Assembly (NCBI GenBank): GCA_946405205.1
Contig: CAMJGL010000001.1
Span: 106,060 to 170,059, forward strand
Length of the DNA stretch: 64,000 nucleotides
DNA from: F23-B02 sp946405205
Lineage (GTDB): Bacteria > Bacillota > Clostridia > Oscillospirales > Oscillospiraceae
Reading direction: 5' to 3'
Positions within the stretch are counted from its first letter, which is position 1; the number at the start of each line of letters is the position of its first letter. A model generated the notes under the pieces. That model was not told where the DNA came from, ran no database searches, and saw nothing but the letters and a program-made list of their open reading frames with translations. This document shows positions 7,190 through 14,846 of this stretch, piece after piece. A program made the translations under genes and the position numbers.

Positions 7190-9514
7190 ATGAATATTCC
7201 TTTTAATAACGGCTGGCTTTTCACCGAGGATTTTGACGGCGGCTTTGAAAACGCCGTCACAGTCAGGCTTCCGCACACAGCTAAGGAGATACCGTACAAC
7301 TACATAGACTGCACAGTCTATCAGATGGTCTGCGGTTACAGAAAGCACTTTCACGCGACGGAGGACTGGCGCGGCAAGAGGCTGCTTCTGCGCTTTGACG
7401 GCGCGGCTCACGAGGCGGTTGTATTCTGCAACGGCTCCGAAGTCGGGCGTCACGCCTGCGGCTACACCGCATTCACGGTCGATATTACCGAGCATGTTGA
7501 GTTCGGCGCGGAGAACACGATAGACGTCAGGCTCGACACCCGAGAGAGCCTGAATATCCCGCCCTTCGGCTTTGTTATCGACTATCTCTGCTACGGCGGA
7601 CTGTACCGCGAGGTCACTCTGGAGGTCAGAGAATGCGGTTATATCGAGGAGGCGCTGCTTGAAAACACCGGCCTGCGCGAGATACGGCTTCGTATATCGG
7701 GCGCAAGCTCCAAAGTCGTTACCGATATAATAGACAACGAGGGGCGCACCGCAGCCTCCGCCATCGGCAAGGAGTTTACACTTACCGTGCCGGACGCTAA
7801 GCTTTGGACATTGGAAAGCCCCGTGCTATACACCGCACGCATAAGGGCCTGTGAAGCGGACAGGGTCATCGATGAGCGCTGCATACGCTTCGGCTTCAGG
7901 ACTGTAAGATTTGAAAACGACGGCTTTTATCTTAACGGCGAAAAGGTGAAGCTCAGGGGGCTCAACCGGCATCAGTCCTACCCCTACGTCGGCTACGCGA
8001 TGCCTGCCTCGATTCAGGCTTTTGACGCGGATATCCTCAAATACGAGCTGGGCGTCAACGCCGTCAGGACCTCGCACTATCCCCAGTCGCAGCATTTTAT
8101 CGACCGCTGCGACGAGCTCGGCATTCTTGTGTTCACGGAGATCCCCGGCTGGCAGCATATCGGCGACGGGGCTTGGAAAAAGCAGGCCGTCACAAACACC
8201 GAGGAGATGGTGCGGCAGTATATGCACCACCCGTCGGTGATGCTCTGGGGCGTGAGGATAAATGAATCGCAGGACTGCGACGAGCTTTACCGCCTCACGA
8301 ACAAAGCCGCCCGCAGCATCGACGGCAGCCGTCAGACGAGCGGCGTGCGGTATCTTGAAAAAAGCCATCTGCTCGAGGACGTATACACCTTCAACGACTT
8401 TTCCCACAGCGGGGATAACGCCGGTCTCAAGGCAAAAAGCTCCGTCACCTCGAAGAAAAACAGGCCCTATCTTGTCTCCGAGTGCAACGGGCATATGTTC
8501 CCTACCAAGTCCTTTGACGATGAGCGGCACCGCCTCAGCCACGCCCTCCGACACGCGAAGGTTCTCGACGCGATGTACGCCGCCGGCGATATCTGCGGTG
8601 TTTTCCCGTGGTGTATGTTCGACTACAACACGCATCAGGACTTCGGCAGCGGCGACGGCATATGCTACCACGGCGTTATGGATATGTTCCGCAACCCCAA
8701 GCTCGCGGCCGCTGTGTACGCAAGCCAAAGCGAAAACGCGCCCTGCTGCGTGGTGTCCTCCTCCATGGATATCGGTGAGCATCCCGCGGGGGATATCGGC
8801 AGGGTCTTTGTATTCACCAATGCCGACAGCGTGAGGCTGTATAAAAACGATGTGTTCGTGAAGGAGTTTTTCCCCTGCCGCGATGAATATCCCGCGCTCC
8901 CCCACCCGCCCGTTATCGTCGATGATTTCATAGGCGGTATGCTCGAAACTCAGGAGCATTTTGAGCCCAAGGTCGCCGCCGACGTCAAGGACTGCCTTAA
9001 CGCGATAGCTAAATTCGGCCCGAGCGCCCTGCCGGTCGGAGCCATAGCAAAGTTTGCAAAGCTCATGCTTTTCAAGGGCTTCAAGTTCTCCGACGGCTAC
9101 GAGCTTTACGGCAAGTATGTCAGCAACTGGGGCGGCGAGGCCACGGTATGGCGCTTTGACGCCGTAAAAAACGGCGAAACGGTAAAGTCTGTCGTAAAAA
9201 TGCCCGGGCAGCAGGTGCAGCTTGACATTTCGGTAAGCAGCACAAAGCTCACCGAGGGCGACACCTACGACGCCGCGGCAGTGAGGATAAGAGCCCTCGA
9301 CGGTCACGGCAATCCCGCCGTATACTGGCAGGAGCCGATAGCTCTGCGCTGTGACGAGGGGCTTGAGATCATCGGGCCGCACGTCATTTCCCTCAAGGGC
9401 GGCTCGGGCGGAACCTATGTAAAGACCCGCGGCGTGGCCGGTAAGGCGCGTCTGTACGTCGGCGGCATTGCTATTGAATTTGAGATAAGCGTGCAGCAGG
9501 ACAGTCAGGAATAA
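7190..9514 (+). CDS. Glycoside hydrolase family 2 beta-galactosidase-like enzyme
   Basis: Retaining exo-glycosidase of family GH2. Order of domains in the 774 residues: N-terminal jelly-roll sugar-binding domain (about 1-160), immunoglobulin-like domain (about 165-245), TIM barrel (about 246-520), then C-terminal beta domains (DUF4982-like and Big-like, about 560-774). The acid/base Glu is E359 in GVRINESQD and the nucleophile is E431 in YLVSECNGHMF. No signal peptide is present, so it probably acts on imported oligosaccharides in the cytoplasm. The ATG at 7190 follows AAAGGAGC at 8-nt spacing. No sugar transporter or regulator is adjacent. The preference for beta-galactoside over beta-glucuronide or mannoside is a guess from the active-site context. 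Confidence 0.9.
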   Translation: MNIPFNNGWLFTEDFDGGFENAVTVRLPHTAKEIPYNYIDCTVYQMVCGYRKHFHATEDWRGKRLLLRFDGAAHEAVVFCNGSEVGRHACGYTAFTVDITEHVEFGAENTIDVRLDTRESLNIPPFGFVIDYLCYGGLYREVTLEVRECGYIEEALLENTGLREIRLRISGASSKVVTDIIDNEGRTAASAIGKEFTLTVPDAKLWTLESPVLYTARIRACEADRVIDERCIRFGFRTVRFENDGFYLNGEKVKLRGLNRHQSYPYVGYAMPASIQAFDADILKYELGVNAVRTSHYPQSQHFIDRCDELGILVFTEIPGWQHIGDGAWKKQAVTNTEEMVRQYMHHPSVMLWGVRINESQDCDELYRLTNKAARSIDGSRQTSGVRYLEKSHLLEDVYTFNDFSHSGDNAGLKAKSSVTSKKNRPYLVSECNGHMFPTKSFDDERHRLSHALRHAKVLDAMYAAGDICGVFPWCMFDYNTHQDFGSGDGICYHGVMDMFRNPKLAAAVYASQSENAPCCVVSSSMDIGEHPAGDIGRVFVFTNADSVRLYKNDVFVKEFFPCRDEYPALPHPPVIVDDFIGGMLETQEHFEPKVAADVKDCLNAIAKFGPSALPVGAIAKFAKLMLFKGFKFSDGYELYGKYVSNWGGEATVWRFDAVKNGETVKSVVKMPGQQVQLDISVSSTKLTEGDTYDAAAVRIRALDGHGNPAVYWQEPIALRCDEGLEIIGPHVISLKGGSGGTYVKTRGVAGKARLYVGGIAIEFEISVQQDSQE

Positions 9515-9546
9515 TGCCCGAATGTGCGCGGAATGAGTATCGGGAG

Positions 9547-9575
9547 TTGACACTTTCTCACTGATATGTTATAAA
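9547..9575 (+). promoter_or_regulatory. Promoter of tRNA-Ser
   Basis: TTGACA, 17-nt spacer, TATAAA, placing the transcript start about 12 nt before the mature tRNA 5' end. Confidence 0.8.
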
Positions 9576-9593
9576 TATTGGGTCAACCAATAT

Positions 9594-9682
9594 GGAGAGT
9601 TATCGAAGTGGTCATAACGAGGCGGTCTTGAAAACCGTTTGGGCTCACGCCCACGTGGGTTCGAATCCCACACTCTCCGCCA
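9594..9682 (+). tRNA. tRNA-Ser (anticodon UGA), CCA encoded
   Basis: Class II tRNA. Acceptor stem GGAGAGT pairs with ACTCTCC. The anticodon loop CTTGAAA gives TGA. A long variable arm (GGGCTCACGCCC) precedes the T-arm with GTTCGAATC. Discriminator G is followed by an encoded CCA. Reads UCA and probably UCG/UCU codons. It is a lone tRNA gene with its own promoter and terminator. Confidence 0.95.
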
Positions 9683-9684
9683 CG

Positions 9685-9720
9685 TCGGAGCAAGCTATGT
9701 ATCGCTTGCTCCGATTTTTA
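9685..9720 (+). terminator. Terminator after tRNA-Ser
   Basis: Stem TCGGAGCAAGC / GCTTGCTCCGA followed by TTTTTA. Confidence 0.85.
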
Positions 9721-9769
9721 CTTGACAAATCTCCAGGCTGCGATAAAGTATTGATTAGAGGTACTTATT

Positions 9770-10423
9770 ATGGAGCTTATTTATTACGACAAAAACATGA
9801 TAGTGGCTATAAAGCCCGCGGGGGTCATATCGACCGACGAGCCGGGCGGGATGCCCTCACTGCTGCGGGAAGCCCTCGGCGACGAGAACGCGGATATCCG
9901 TACCGTTCACAGGCTGGATCAGGTCGTAAGCGGGCTCATGGTATATGCCCAGAACAACGAAACGGCCTCGGAACTCAGCCGCCAGATAAGGTATAACGAG
10001 TTTAAAAAGACCTACCTTGCCGTTGTCCACGGCGTTCCTGAGGCCCGCAAGGGACGCATGGAGGATCTGCTGCTCCGCTCAAAGGAAAAACGCAAGACCT
10101 TTGTGGTGAAAAAGCCCGTGCGCGGCGCTCAGGAGGCCATTCTTGATTATCGCCTTCTCGGCTCAAACGGCGAGATCTCCCTTGTCGCCATCGAGCTGAT
10201 AACAGGACGCACGCACCAGATCAGGGCGCAGTTTTCTTCCCGGGAAATGCCCCTGCTCGGCGACCGCAAATACGGCGCGGCGGAGGATGACTGCAGCATC
10301 GCCCTCTGGTCCTACTCTCTTGGCTTTACAAACCCCGCCACCGGACGCTTCATGACCTTCAAGGTCAAGCCCCCGAAGGAATACCCCTGGACGGAATTTG
10401 ACTCTTCCCTGTTCCCCCGCTGA
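9770..10423 (+). CDS. RluA-family pseudouridine synthase
   Basis: Isomerises uridine to pseudouridine in structured RNA. The catalytic Asp is D50 in VHRLDQVVSGL. Other family blocks are IVAIKPAGVISTDEPG near the start, KTYLAVVHG, and ELITGRTHQIRAQF. At 217 residues it lacks the N-terminal S4 domain, matching the short RluA/YqcB/Slr-like subgroup that modifies tRNA or rRNA. A promoter-like TTGACA/TAAAGT pair lies at 9722-9749, between the tRNA terminator and the start. It is monocistronic; the target position cannot be deduced. Confidence 0.9.
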   Translation: MELIYYDKNMIVAIKPAGVISTDEPGGMPSLLREALGDENADIRTVHRLDQVVSGLMVYAQNNETASELSRQIRYNEFKKTYLAVVHGVPEARKGRMEDLLLRSKEKRKTFVVKKPVRGAQEAILDYRLLGSNGEISLVAIELITGRTHQIRAQFSSREMPLLGDRKYGAAEDDCSIALWSYSLGFTNPATGRFMTFKVKPPKEYPWTEFDSSLFPR

Positions 10424-10441
10424 CAATCTCATAGACCAATA

Positions 10442-10481
10442 TCAAAAGACCGCCGGCTTTCTGCCGGCGGTCTTGCTGTTA
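10442..10481. terminator. Bidirectional terminator between RluA-type gene and CoA-transferase
   Basis: GC-rich stem AAGACCGCCGGC / GCCGGCGGTCTT between two convergent genes, with AT-rich flanks on both sides. Confidence 0.7.
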
Positions 10482-10483
10482 TA

Positions 10484-11791
10484 TCAGATAAGTATTCCGC
10501 GCTTTTTCGCCTCAAAGGTGAGTTCGTCACGGAAATCGGGATGTGCGATCGCGATGAGCTGGCGGGTGCGTTCACCGAGGCTTTTGCCGCGCAGATGCGC
10601 TAAGCCGTACTCGGTCACGATGTAGTCAACGTCGTTCTTGCTGGTGGTGCAGACAGCACCCGGGGTAAGGATGGGCTTTATCTTGCTGATAGTGCCGCCC
10701 TTGGCCGTGGAGGTGAAGGCGATAAAGCTCTTGCCGCCCTTGGACTGGCATGCGCCGCGCACATAGTCGATCTGGCCGCCGGAGCCGGACATATGCTTGG
10801 TGCCGACGGATTCGGCGCAGACCTGGCCGAAGAAGTCGACCTCAAGAGCTGCGTTTATCGAGATCATATTGTCGTTCTTGCATATGACCTCGGGGTCATT
10901 GACGTAGTCGACGGGCAGGATCTCAACGCTGGGGTTATCGTCGATGAAGTCATATATCCTCTTGGAGCCGTAGGCAAAGGTGGTGACCGTCTTGCCGCGG
11001 TGGATCTGCTTTTTGGAGTTGTTGACGGCTCCGCACTCGATAAGCTCGACCATGGAGTCGGTGAACATCTCGGTGTGGATGCCGAGATCCTTCTTGGCCT
11101 TCAGAGCCATGCCGGTAGCGTCGGGTATCGCGCCGATGCCGAGCTGGATGCACGCGCCGTCGGGGATCTGCTCGGCGATAAGGTTGCCGATGGTGATGCT
11201 TATATCGTCCAGCACAACGGGGGGCAGGACGGGAAGCTCGTGGGTGTTCTCAACGATGGCGTCCACCTGAGAGACATGGAGCTGAGTGCCGCACAGGCAG
11301 CGGGGCTGCTTCTCGTTCACTTCGACGAAGATCCTTTTGGCCTTATCGATCATGGCCTCGGCAAGAGAGCCGTTGAGGGCGAGGCTGAAATAACCGTGGC
11401 TGTCCATCGGAGATACTGCAATGCAGAAGGCGTCGTACTCGTATTCTGCGCGGATATGGCGGGGGGCGTCTCTGTAATATGCGGGTAAAAGGTCGGCGTA
11501 GCCGCTGTTTACCGCCTTGCGCGCTCCGGCGGAGGAGAACCATGAGTAGCCGGTCATCTTTCCGGCAAGGGATTCGTCGGCATAGAACTCAAAGGGATAG
11601 ACATCCAGCAGGGTCTGGACCTTAACGCCCTTGATGTCGCTGTTTCTCACCTTTTCGGCAATGGCACTCATGATAGCCGGAGTCTGGGAGGGGCCGGTGT
11701 CCATACCGAAGAGCCAGCCGGACTGCACCTGCTCGGCAAGCGCCTCGGCGCTGATAAGCTTTTGTGCGTATAATGCATTATAATCGGTCAT
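10484..11791 (-). CDS. Family I CoA-transferase (4-hydroxybutyrate/acetyl/butyryl-CoA type)
   Basis: Moves CoA between an acyl-CoA and a free acid through a glutamyl-CoA thioester. The closest family I can recall is clostridial 4-hydroxybutyrate CoA-transferase and butyryl-CoA:acetate CoA-transferase. It shares the blocks QLGIGAIPDATGMALK, KRIYDFIDDNPSVEILPVDY, GSGGQIDYVRGA and VVTEYGLAHLRGKS. The probable catalytic Glu is E241 in HTEMFTDSMVEL. The start ATG at 11791 follows AGGAGTGTTAAAA; residues upstream of it in the longer frame are not conserved. A consensus promoter lies upstream. It could finish an acetate or butyrate fermentation, or supply CoA thioesters to the dehydratase-like enzymes encoded a few kilobases away. 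The real substrate is unknown. Confidence 0.88.
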   Translation of the reverse strand: MTDYNALYAQKLISAEALAEQVQSGWLFGMDTGPSQTPAIMSAIAEKVRNSDIKGVKVQTLLDVYPFEFYADESLAGKMTGYSWFSSAGARKAVNSGYADLLPAYYRDAPRHIRAEYEYDAFCIAVSPMDSHGYFSLALNGSLAEAMIDKAKRIFVEVNEKQPRCLCGTQLHVSQVDAIVENTHELPVLPPVVLDDISITIGNLIAEQIPDGACIQLGIGAIPDATGMALKAKKDLGIHTEMFTDSMVELIECGAVNNSKKQIHRGKTVTTFAYGSKRIYDFIDDNPSVEILPVDYVNDPEVICKNDNMISINAALEVDFFGQVCAESVGTKHMSGSGGQIDYVRGACQSKGGKSFIAFTSTAKGGTISKIKPILTPGAVCTTSKNDVDYIVTEYGLAHLRGKSLGERTRQLIAIAHPDFRDELTFEAKKRGILI

Positions 11792-11831
11792 TTTTAACAC
11801 TCCTGAAAAAATTTTGTATTCATTAAGGTAT

Positions 11832-11860
11832 ATTATAATATAGCCTTGCTGCAAATTCAA
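11832..11860 (-). promoter_or_regulatory. Promoter of the CoA-transferase gene
   Basis: Minus-strand TTGAAT, 17-nt spacer, TATAAT, about 35 nt before the ribosome site region; back-to-back with the dapF promoter. Confidence 0.75.
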
Positions 11861-11868
11861 GTATGTGC

Positions 11869-11897
11869 TTTACTAAGTTTTTAACAATTGGTATAAT
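11869..11897 (+). promoter_or_regulatory. Promoter of dapF
   Basis: TTTACT, 17-nt spacer, TATAAT, followed at 11914 by the GGGAGG ribosome site of dapF. Confidence 0.75.
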
Positions 11898-11925
11898 GAA
11901 ACATCAGCATTTTGGGAGGTAAAAA

Positions 11926-12741
11926 ATGAAATTCACAAAAATGCACGGAGCCGGAAACGACTTTGTTATAATAAACTCACTGGAGGAGAACATAGACGCA
12001 GATAGAATACCTGAGCTTGCCCGCACCCTTTGCAGCCGCAGGACCGGCATCGGCGCTGACGGCCTTATGCTGACCGCAAAAGCCACTTGCGGCGGCGATT
12101 TCAAGCTGCTGTTTTACAACGCCGACGGCAGCCTCGGCGAGATGTGCGGCAACGGTGCAAGGTGCATTGCCCGCTACGGCTATGAGCACGGGCTTGCAGG
12201 AGAAGTTCAGCGCATCGAGACCACCGCCGGTCTTGTCACCGGCGAGAGGATATCCGAAAGCCTGTACCGCATAAGGCTCAACGACCCGAGCGTCATCGAC
12301 CTGCACAGGCAGGCCTGCGGCTATGACTGCTCATACGTCGAGCTCGGAAGCCCCGGTATCCCCCACGCCGTAGTCATGATGGACGATTGGGACGAAAGAC
12401 CCGAAAACGAGCTGCGTGAGCTGGGACGCGCCCTGCGCTTTGACACGGCCTTCCCAAAGGGCGCCAACGTTAGCTTTGTTAAGCTTACAGGCGCTGATCA
12501 CGTCAAAGCCGTCACCTTTGAGCGCGGCGTTGAGGATTTCACCCTCGCCTGCGGCACCGGTAGCGGAAGCATAGCCGCCGTCATGACGCTGAAAGGTCTT
12601 GTATCAGGCAGCAATGTACGTGTGCAGATGCCCGGCGGGGACTTATACATAAGCCTGTCGGCATACGCGGACACGGTGCGCGATATTTTTCTCACGGGCC
12701 CGACCTGCGTTATATGCCGGGGCGAAACGGAGCTTTTTTAA
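11926..12741 (+). CDS. dapF: Diaminopimelate epimerase (catalytically complete copy)
   Basis: Converts LL- to meso-diaminopimelate for lysine and peptidoglycan synthesis, in the cytoplasm. Both active-site cysteines are present: C74 in EMCGNGARC and C209 in LACGTGSGS. The N-terminal FTKMHGAGNDFV and central SPGIPHAVVM blocks also match the family. The 271 residues form the expected two-fold repeated fold. It sits alone between the CoA-transferase (divergent) and a sigma-factor gene, with its own promoter and a GGGAGG site. A second, fused DapF-like domain at the end of carB in this window lacks the first cysteine, so this copy is probably the working epimerase. Confidence 0.95.
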   Translation: MKFTKMHGAGNDFVIINSLEENIDADRIPELARTLCSRRTGIGADGLMLTAKATCGGDFKLLFYNADGSLGEMCGNGARCIARYGYEHGLAGEVQRIETTAGLVTGERISESLYRIRLNDPSVIDLHRQACGYDCSYVELGSPGIPHAVVMMDDWDERPENELRELGRALRFDTAFPKGANVSFVKLTGADHVKAVTFERGVEDFTLACGTGSGSIAAVMTLKGLVSGSNVRVQMPGGDLYISLSAYADTVRDIFLTGPTCVICRGETELF

Positions 12742-12835
12742 AATTTTTTCAGAACCAATGCAATAAAACACCTTTCCTGTGCATTAATATGATGAAGCAT
12801 AGAGGCTCAGCCTATGCTGAAGGACGGAACGCAAA

Positions 12836-13402
12836 ATGATCGCTCTGATGACCTGCTCAACTAAATACGGCGCAGACGATGCATATGAGCTGGAAGCGCT
12901 GCTGGCTCGTATCGCAAAGGAGGACAAGGCGGCGCTCGGAGAGCTGTACGAGCGCACGAAAGCCGCGGTCTACGGCTTTGCAATGAGCTTATCTCACAGC
13001 CCGGCGGATGCGGAGGATGTTCTGCAGGACACATACCTTGCCGTATACTCCGCCGCCGGCGGCTATGTTCCCCGGGGAAAGCCCATGGCATGGATCATGA
13101 CCATCGCCAAAAATCTTGCCAGAATGCGTCTTAGAGCCGCCAAAAAGCATATTGACCTCGCCGAGGAGGACTGGGGCAGATATCTTGCCGCGGCTCCGGG
13201 TGTCAGTCCCGACGAGCGAGTGCTGCTGCAGGCGGCCATGAAGGTCTTATCCGACGAACAGCAGCAGATCGTCATGCTGCACGCAGCGGCCGGAATGAAG
13301 CACCGCGAGATCGCGCGGCTGCTCGATATGCCGGTTGCGACAGTTCTTTCCAAATACTCACGAGCCATAAAAAAGCTACGGATCGCGATGGAGGCAGAAT
13401 GA
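12836..13402 (+). CDS. ECF-type RNA polymerase sigma factor, first copy
   Basis: The 188-residue protein has sigma region 2 (about residues 30-95, including SPADAEDVLQDTYLAVY) and region 4 (about 130-182, with the helix-turn-helix MKHREIARLLDMPVATVLSKYSRAIKKL). It lacks regions 1 and 3, as in group 4 (ECF) factors. The next gene starts 1 bp after its stop and encodes a membrane protein with an RsgI-like domain, so it is very likely held by that protein and released on an envelope signal. Its target promoters are unknown. A second sigma/RsgI-like pair lies at 55-56.7 kb. Confidence 0.92.
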   Translation: MIALMTCSTKYGADDAYELEALLARIAKEDKAALGELYERTKAAVYGFAMSLSHSPADAEDVLQDTYLAVYSAAGGYVPRGKPMAWIMTIAKNLARMRLRAAKKHIDLAEEDWGRYLAAAPGVSPDERVLLQAAMKVLSDEQQQIVMLHAAAGMKHREIARLLDMPVATVLSKYSRAIKKLRIAMEAE

Positions 13403-13403
13403 A

Positions 13404-14609
13404 ATGAAGAACAATGACAGAATTGAAAATACGCTGAGATCTGCCGTTTCCAACGCCGTTCCCGACGTCCTCGATGACATCATGGACGCCTGTGACCATG
13501 AGAAAGGAAAGGTAATTTACATGGAAAACAATAAGAACAATAAACTGCGCAGCTTTGCCGCGGTCGCCGCGGTATTCGTACTGCTCATTGCCGGTATATT
13601 CCTGGCCAAGAATTTTAAGGGCGGCAGCTCCGGCACCCTCGCCGCAGTTGTCTCATTCGACGTAAACCCCAGCATCGAGCTTAATGTTGACAAAAACGAA
13701 AAAATCATCTCCGCAGTCGGTCTGAACTACGAAGGACGTGAGGTGCTCGGCGGCATGGAGCTTGAGGGCAGCGGCTTCGACGTCGCGGTAAACGCGATAA
13801 TCGGCTCAATGCTCCAGCACGGCTATCTGGACGATACTGCAAACTCCATTCTGCTGTCGGTATCCGGCGTTGACGGCTACGACGCGGATACGCTTCAGGC
13901 CAAGCTCACCGATAATGTCAACAGGCTTCTCAAGGATTGCTCCGTTCTCAGCCAGAATGTGTCCGACGCGGACGGCGATCTCGTCGAGAAGGCGGAAAAG
14001 TACGGCATCACCGTCGGCAAAGCGAGACTTATAAGCGAAATCGTCTCAAGCGACAGCCGCCACAGCTTTGAAGAGCTGGTCGGTCTGACCATAAACGAGC
14101 TTAACCTGATCTCCGGCGGCAAGCCGCTTTCCGGCATCAGCGCTCAGGGTCAGGCAAGCGATAAATCCTACATCGGAAATGACGCGGCGCTCAGCGCTGC
14201 CCTCACCCACGCCGGTCTCAGCCGTGATGACGTTAAGAATATCGAGATCGAGCTCGATTATGAATACGGCCTCATGGTATACGAAGTCGAGTTTGAAAGC
14301 GGCAGCGCCGAATATGAGTACGGTATCGACGCCCGCAGCGGCGATATCATTTGGGTAGAGAATGAAGACGGCTACAGTTTCCGTCAGGGCAGACCTGACT
14401 TCATATACACGGATAAAGCCAAGGCAGCGGCTCTCAGCCACGCCGGACTTACCGAGGCTCAGGTCAGCCGGTTGCTTACCGAGCTCGACCACGAGGACGG
14501 CGGATATGTATGCGAGGTCGAATTCATATACGGCGGATACGAATACCACTACGAGATCGACGCGGAAAGCGGCGCAGTCCTGGAATTTGAAAAAGAGCTT
14601 CACCACTGA
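13404..14609 (+). CDS. RsgI-like membrane anti-sigma factor with two PepSY-like domains
   Basis: Presumed transmembrane regulator of the sigma factor encoded just upstream. The ~45-residue cytoplasmic tail is followed by one membrane helix (about residues 50-67, AAVAAVFVLLIAGIFLA). The RsgI middle domain starts at VVSFDVNPSIELNVDKNEKI and runs to about residue 240 (ending in SFEELVGLTINELNLI). Two C-terminal repeats of ~70 residues look like PepSY domains; both contain AALSHAGL-like and YEYxIDAxSG-like stretches. In SigI/RsgI systems the extracellular part senses polysaccharide or envelope state; here PepSY modules replace carbohydrate-binding domains. Translation is coupled to the sigma gene (1-bp gap). 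Confidence 0.85.
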   Translation: MKNNDRIENTLRSAVSNAVPDVLDDIMDACDHEKGKVIYMENNKNNKLRSFAAVAAVFVLLIAGIFLAKNFKGGSSGTLAAVVSFDVNPSIELNVDKNEKIISAVGLNYEGREVLGGMELEGSGFDVAVNAIIGSMLQHGYLDDTANSILLSVSGVDGYDADTLQAKLTDNVNRLLKDCSVLSQNVSDADGDLVEKAEKYGITVGKARLISEIVSSDSRHSFEELVGLTINELNLISGGKPLSGISAQGQASDKSYIGNDAALSAALTHAGLSRDDVKNIEIELDYEYGLMVYEVEFESGSAEYEYGIDARSGDIIWVENEDGYSFRQGRPDFIYTDKAKAAALSHAGLTEAQVSRLLTELDHEDGGYVCEVEFIYGGYEYHYEIDAESGAVLEFEKELHH

Positions 14610-14616
14610 TGAAAGC

Positions 14617-14653
14617 ACAAAAAATCCTGTGGCGCTTGCCACAGGATTTTTTT
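14617..14653. terminator. Bidirectional terminator between anti-sigma gene and dehydratase-like cluster A
   Basis: Stem AAAATCCTGTGGC / GCCACAGGATTTT with T runs on both strands, between convergent transcription units. Confidence 0.85.
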
Positions 14654-14657
14654 ATGC

Positions 14658-14828
14658 TCAGATGTACTGCTTGCGCGGGATCCTGTCGTAATTCCAGAGC
14701 AGGATAGGCTCAACACAGCTTGAAAGGAACTTCATATCGAGGTTGAAGAAATATATGATGAAGGTCACGGCAAAGAAGGACGCTCCTCCGCCTAATATCT
14801 TCAGGGGCAGTTTTTTTAAGTTTGACAT
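14658..14828 (-). CDS. 56-residue single-pass membrane microprotein of dehydratase cluster A
   Basis: Short ORF read directly from the minus strand. AAGGAGG precedes the ATG at 14828 by 6 nt, and the frame runs to TGA at 14658. The protein has a Lys-rich N-terminus and one hydrophobic helix (about residues 12-29). It then has the string FFNLDMKFL and a polar C-terminus ending in YI. The microprotein of cluster B (18203-18361) has the same plan with YYFNLDMRLM at the matching place and a C-terminal HII, so the two are paralogs. It is the last gene of cluster A, 18 bp after the large subunit. Function unknown; it may tie the dehydratase-like complex to the membrane. Confidence 0.75.
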   Translation of the reverse strand: MSNLKKLPLKILGGGASFFAVTFIIYFFNLDMKFLSSCVEPILLWNYDRIPRKQYI

Positions 14829-14846
14829 ATCCATCCTCCTTATCTG

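Noticed and set aside
7826..9553. Long 575-residue open frame antisense to the GH2 gene
   Set aside because: No ribosome site, no recognisable domain, and it lies fully opposite a clear GH2 enzyme; long antisense frames are common with this codon bias.
9592..9996. 134-residue open frame starting at the tRNA-Ser gene
   Set aside because: Runs through the tRNA, its terminator and into the RluA-type gene in another frame.
10484..11860. Longer CoA-transferase start at 11860
   Set aside because: The added 23 residues cross the promoter and precede the AGGAGT site used for the ATG at 11791.
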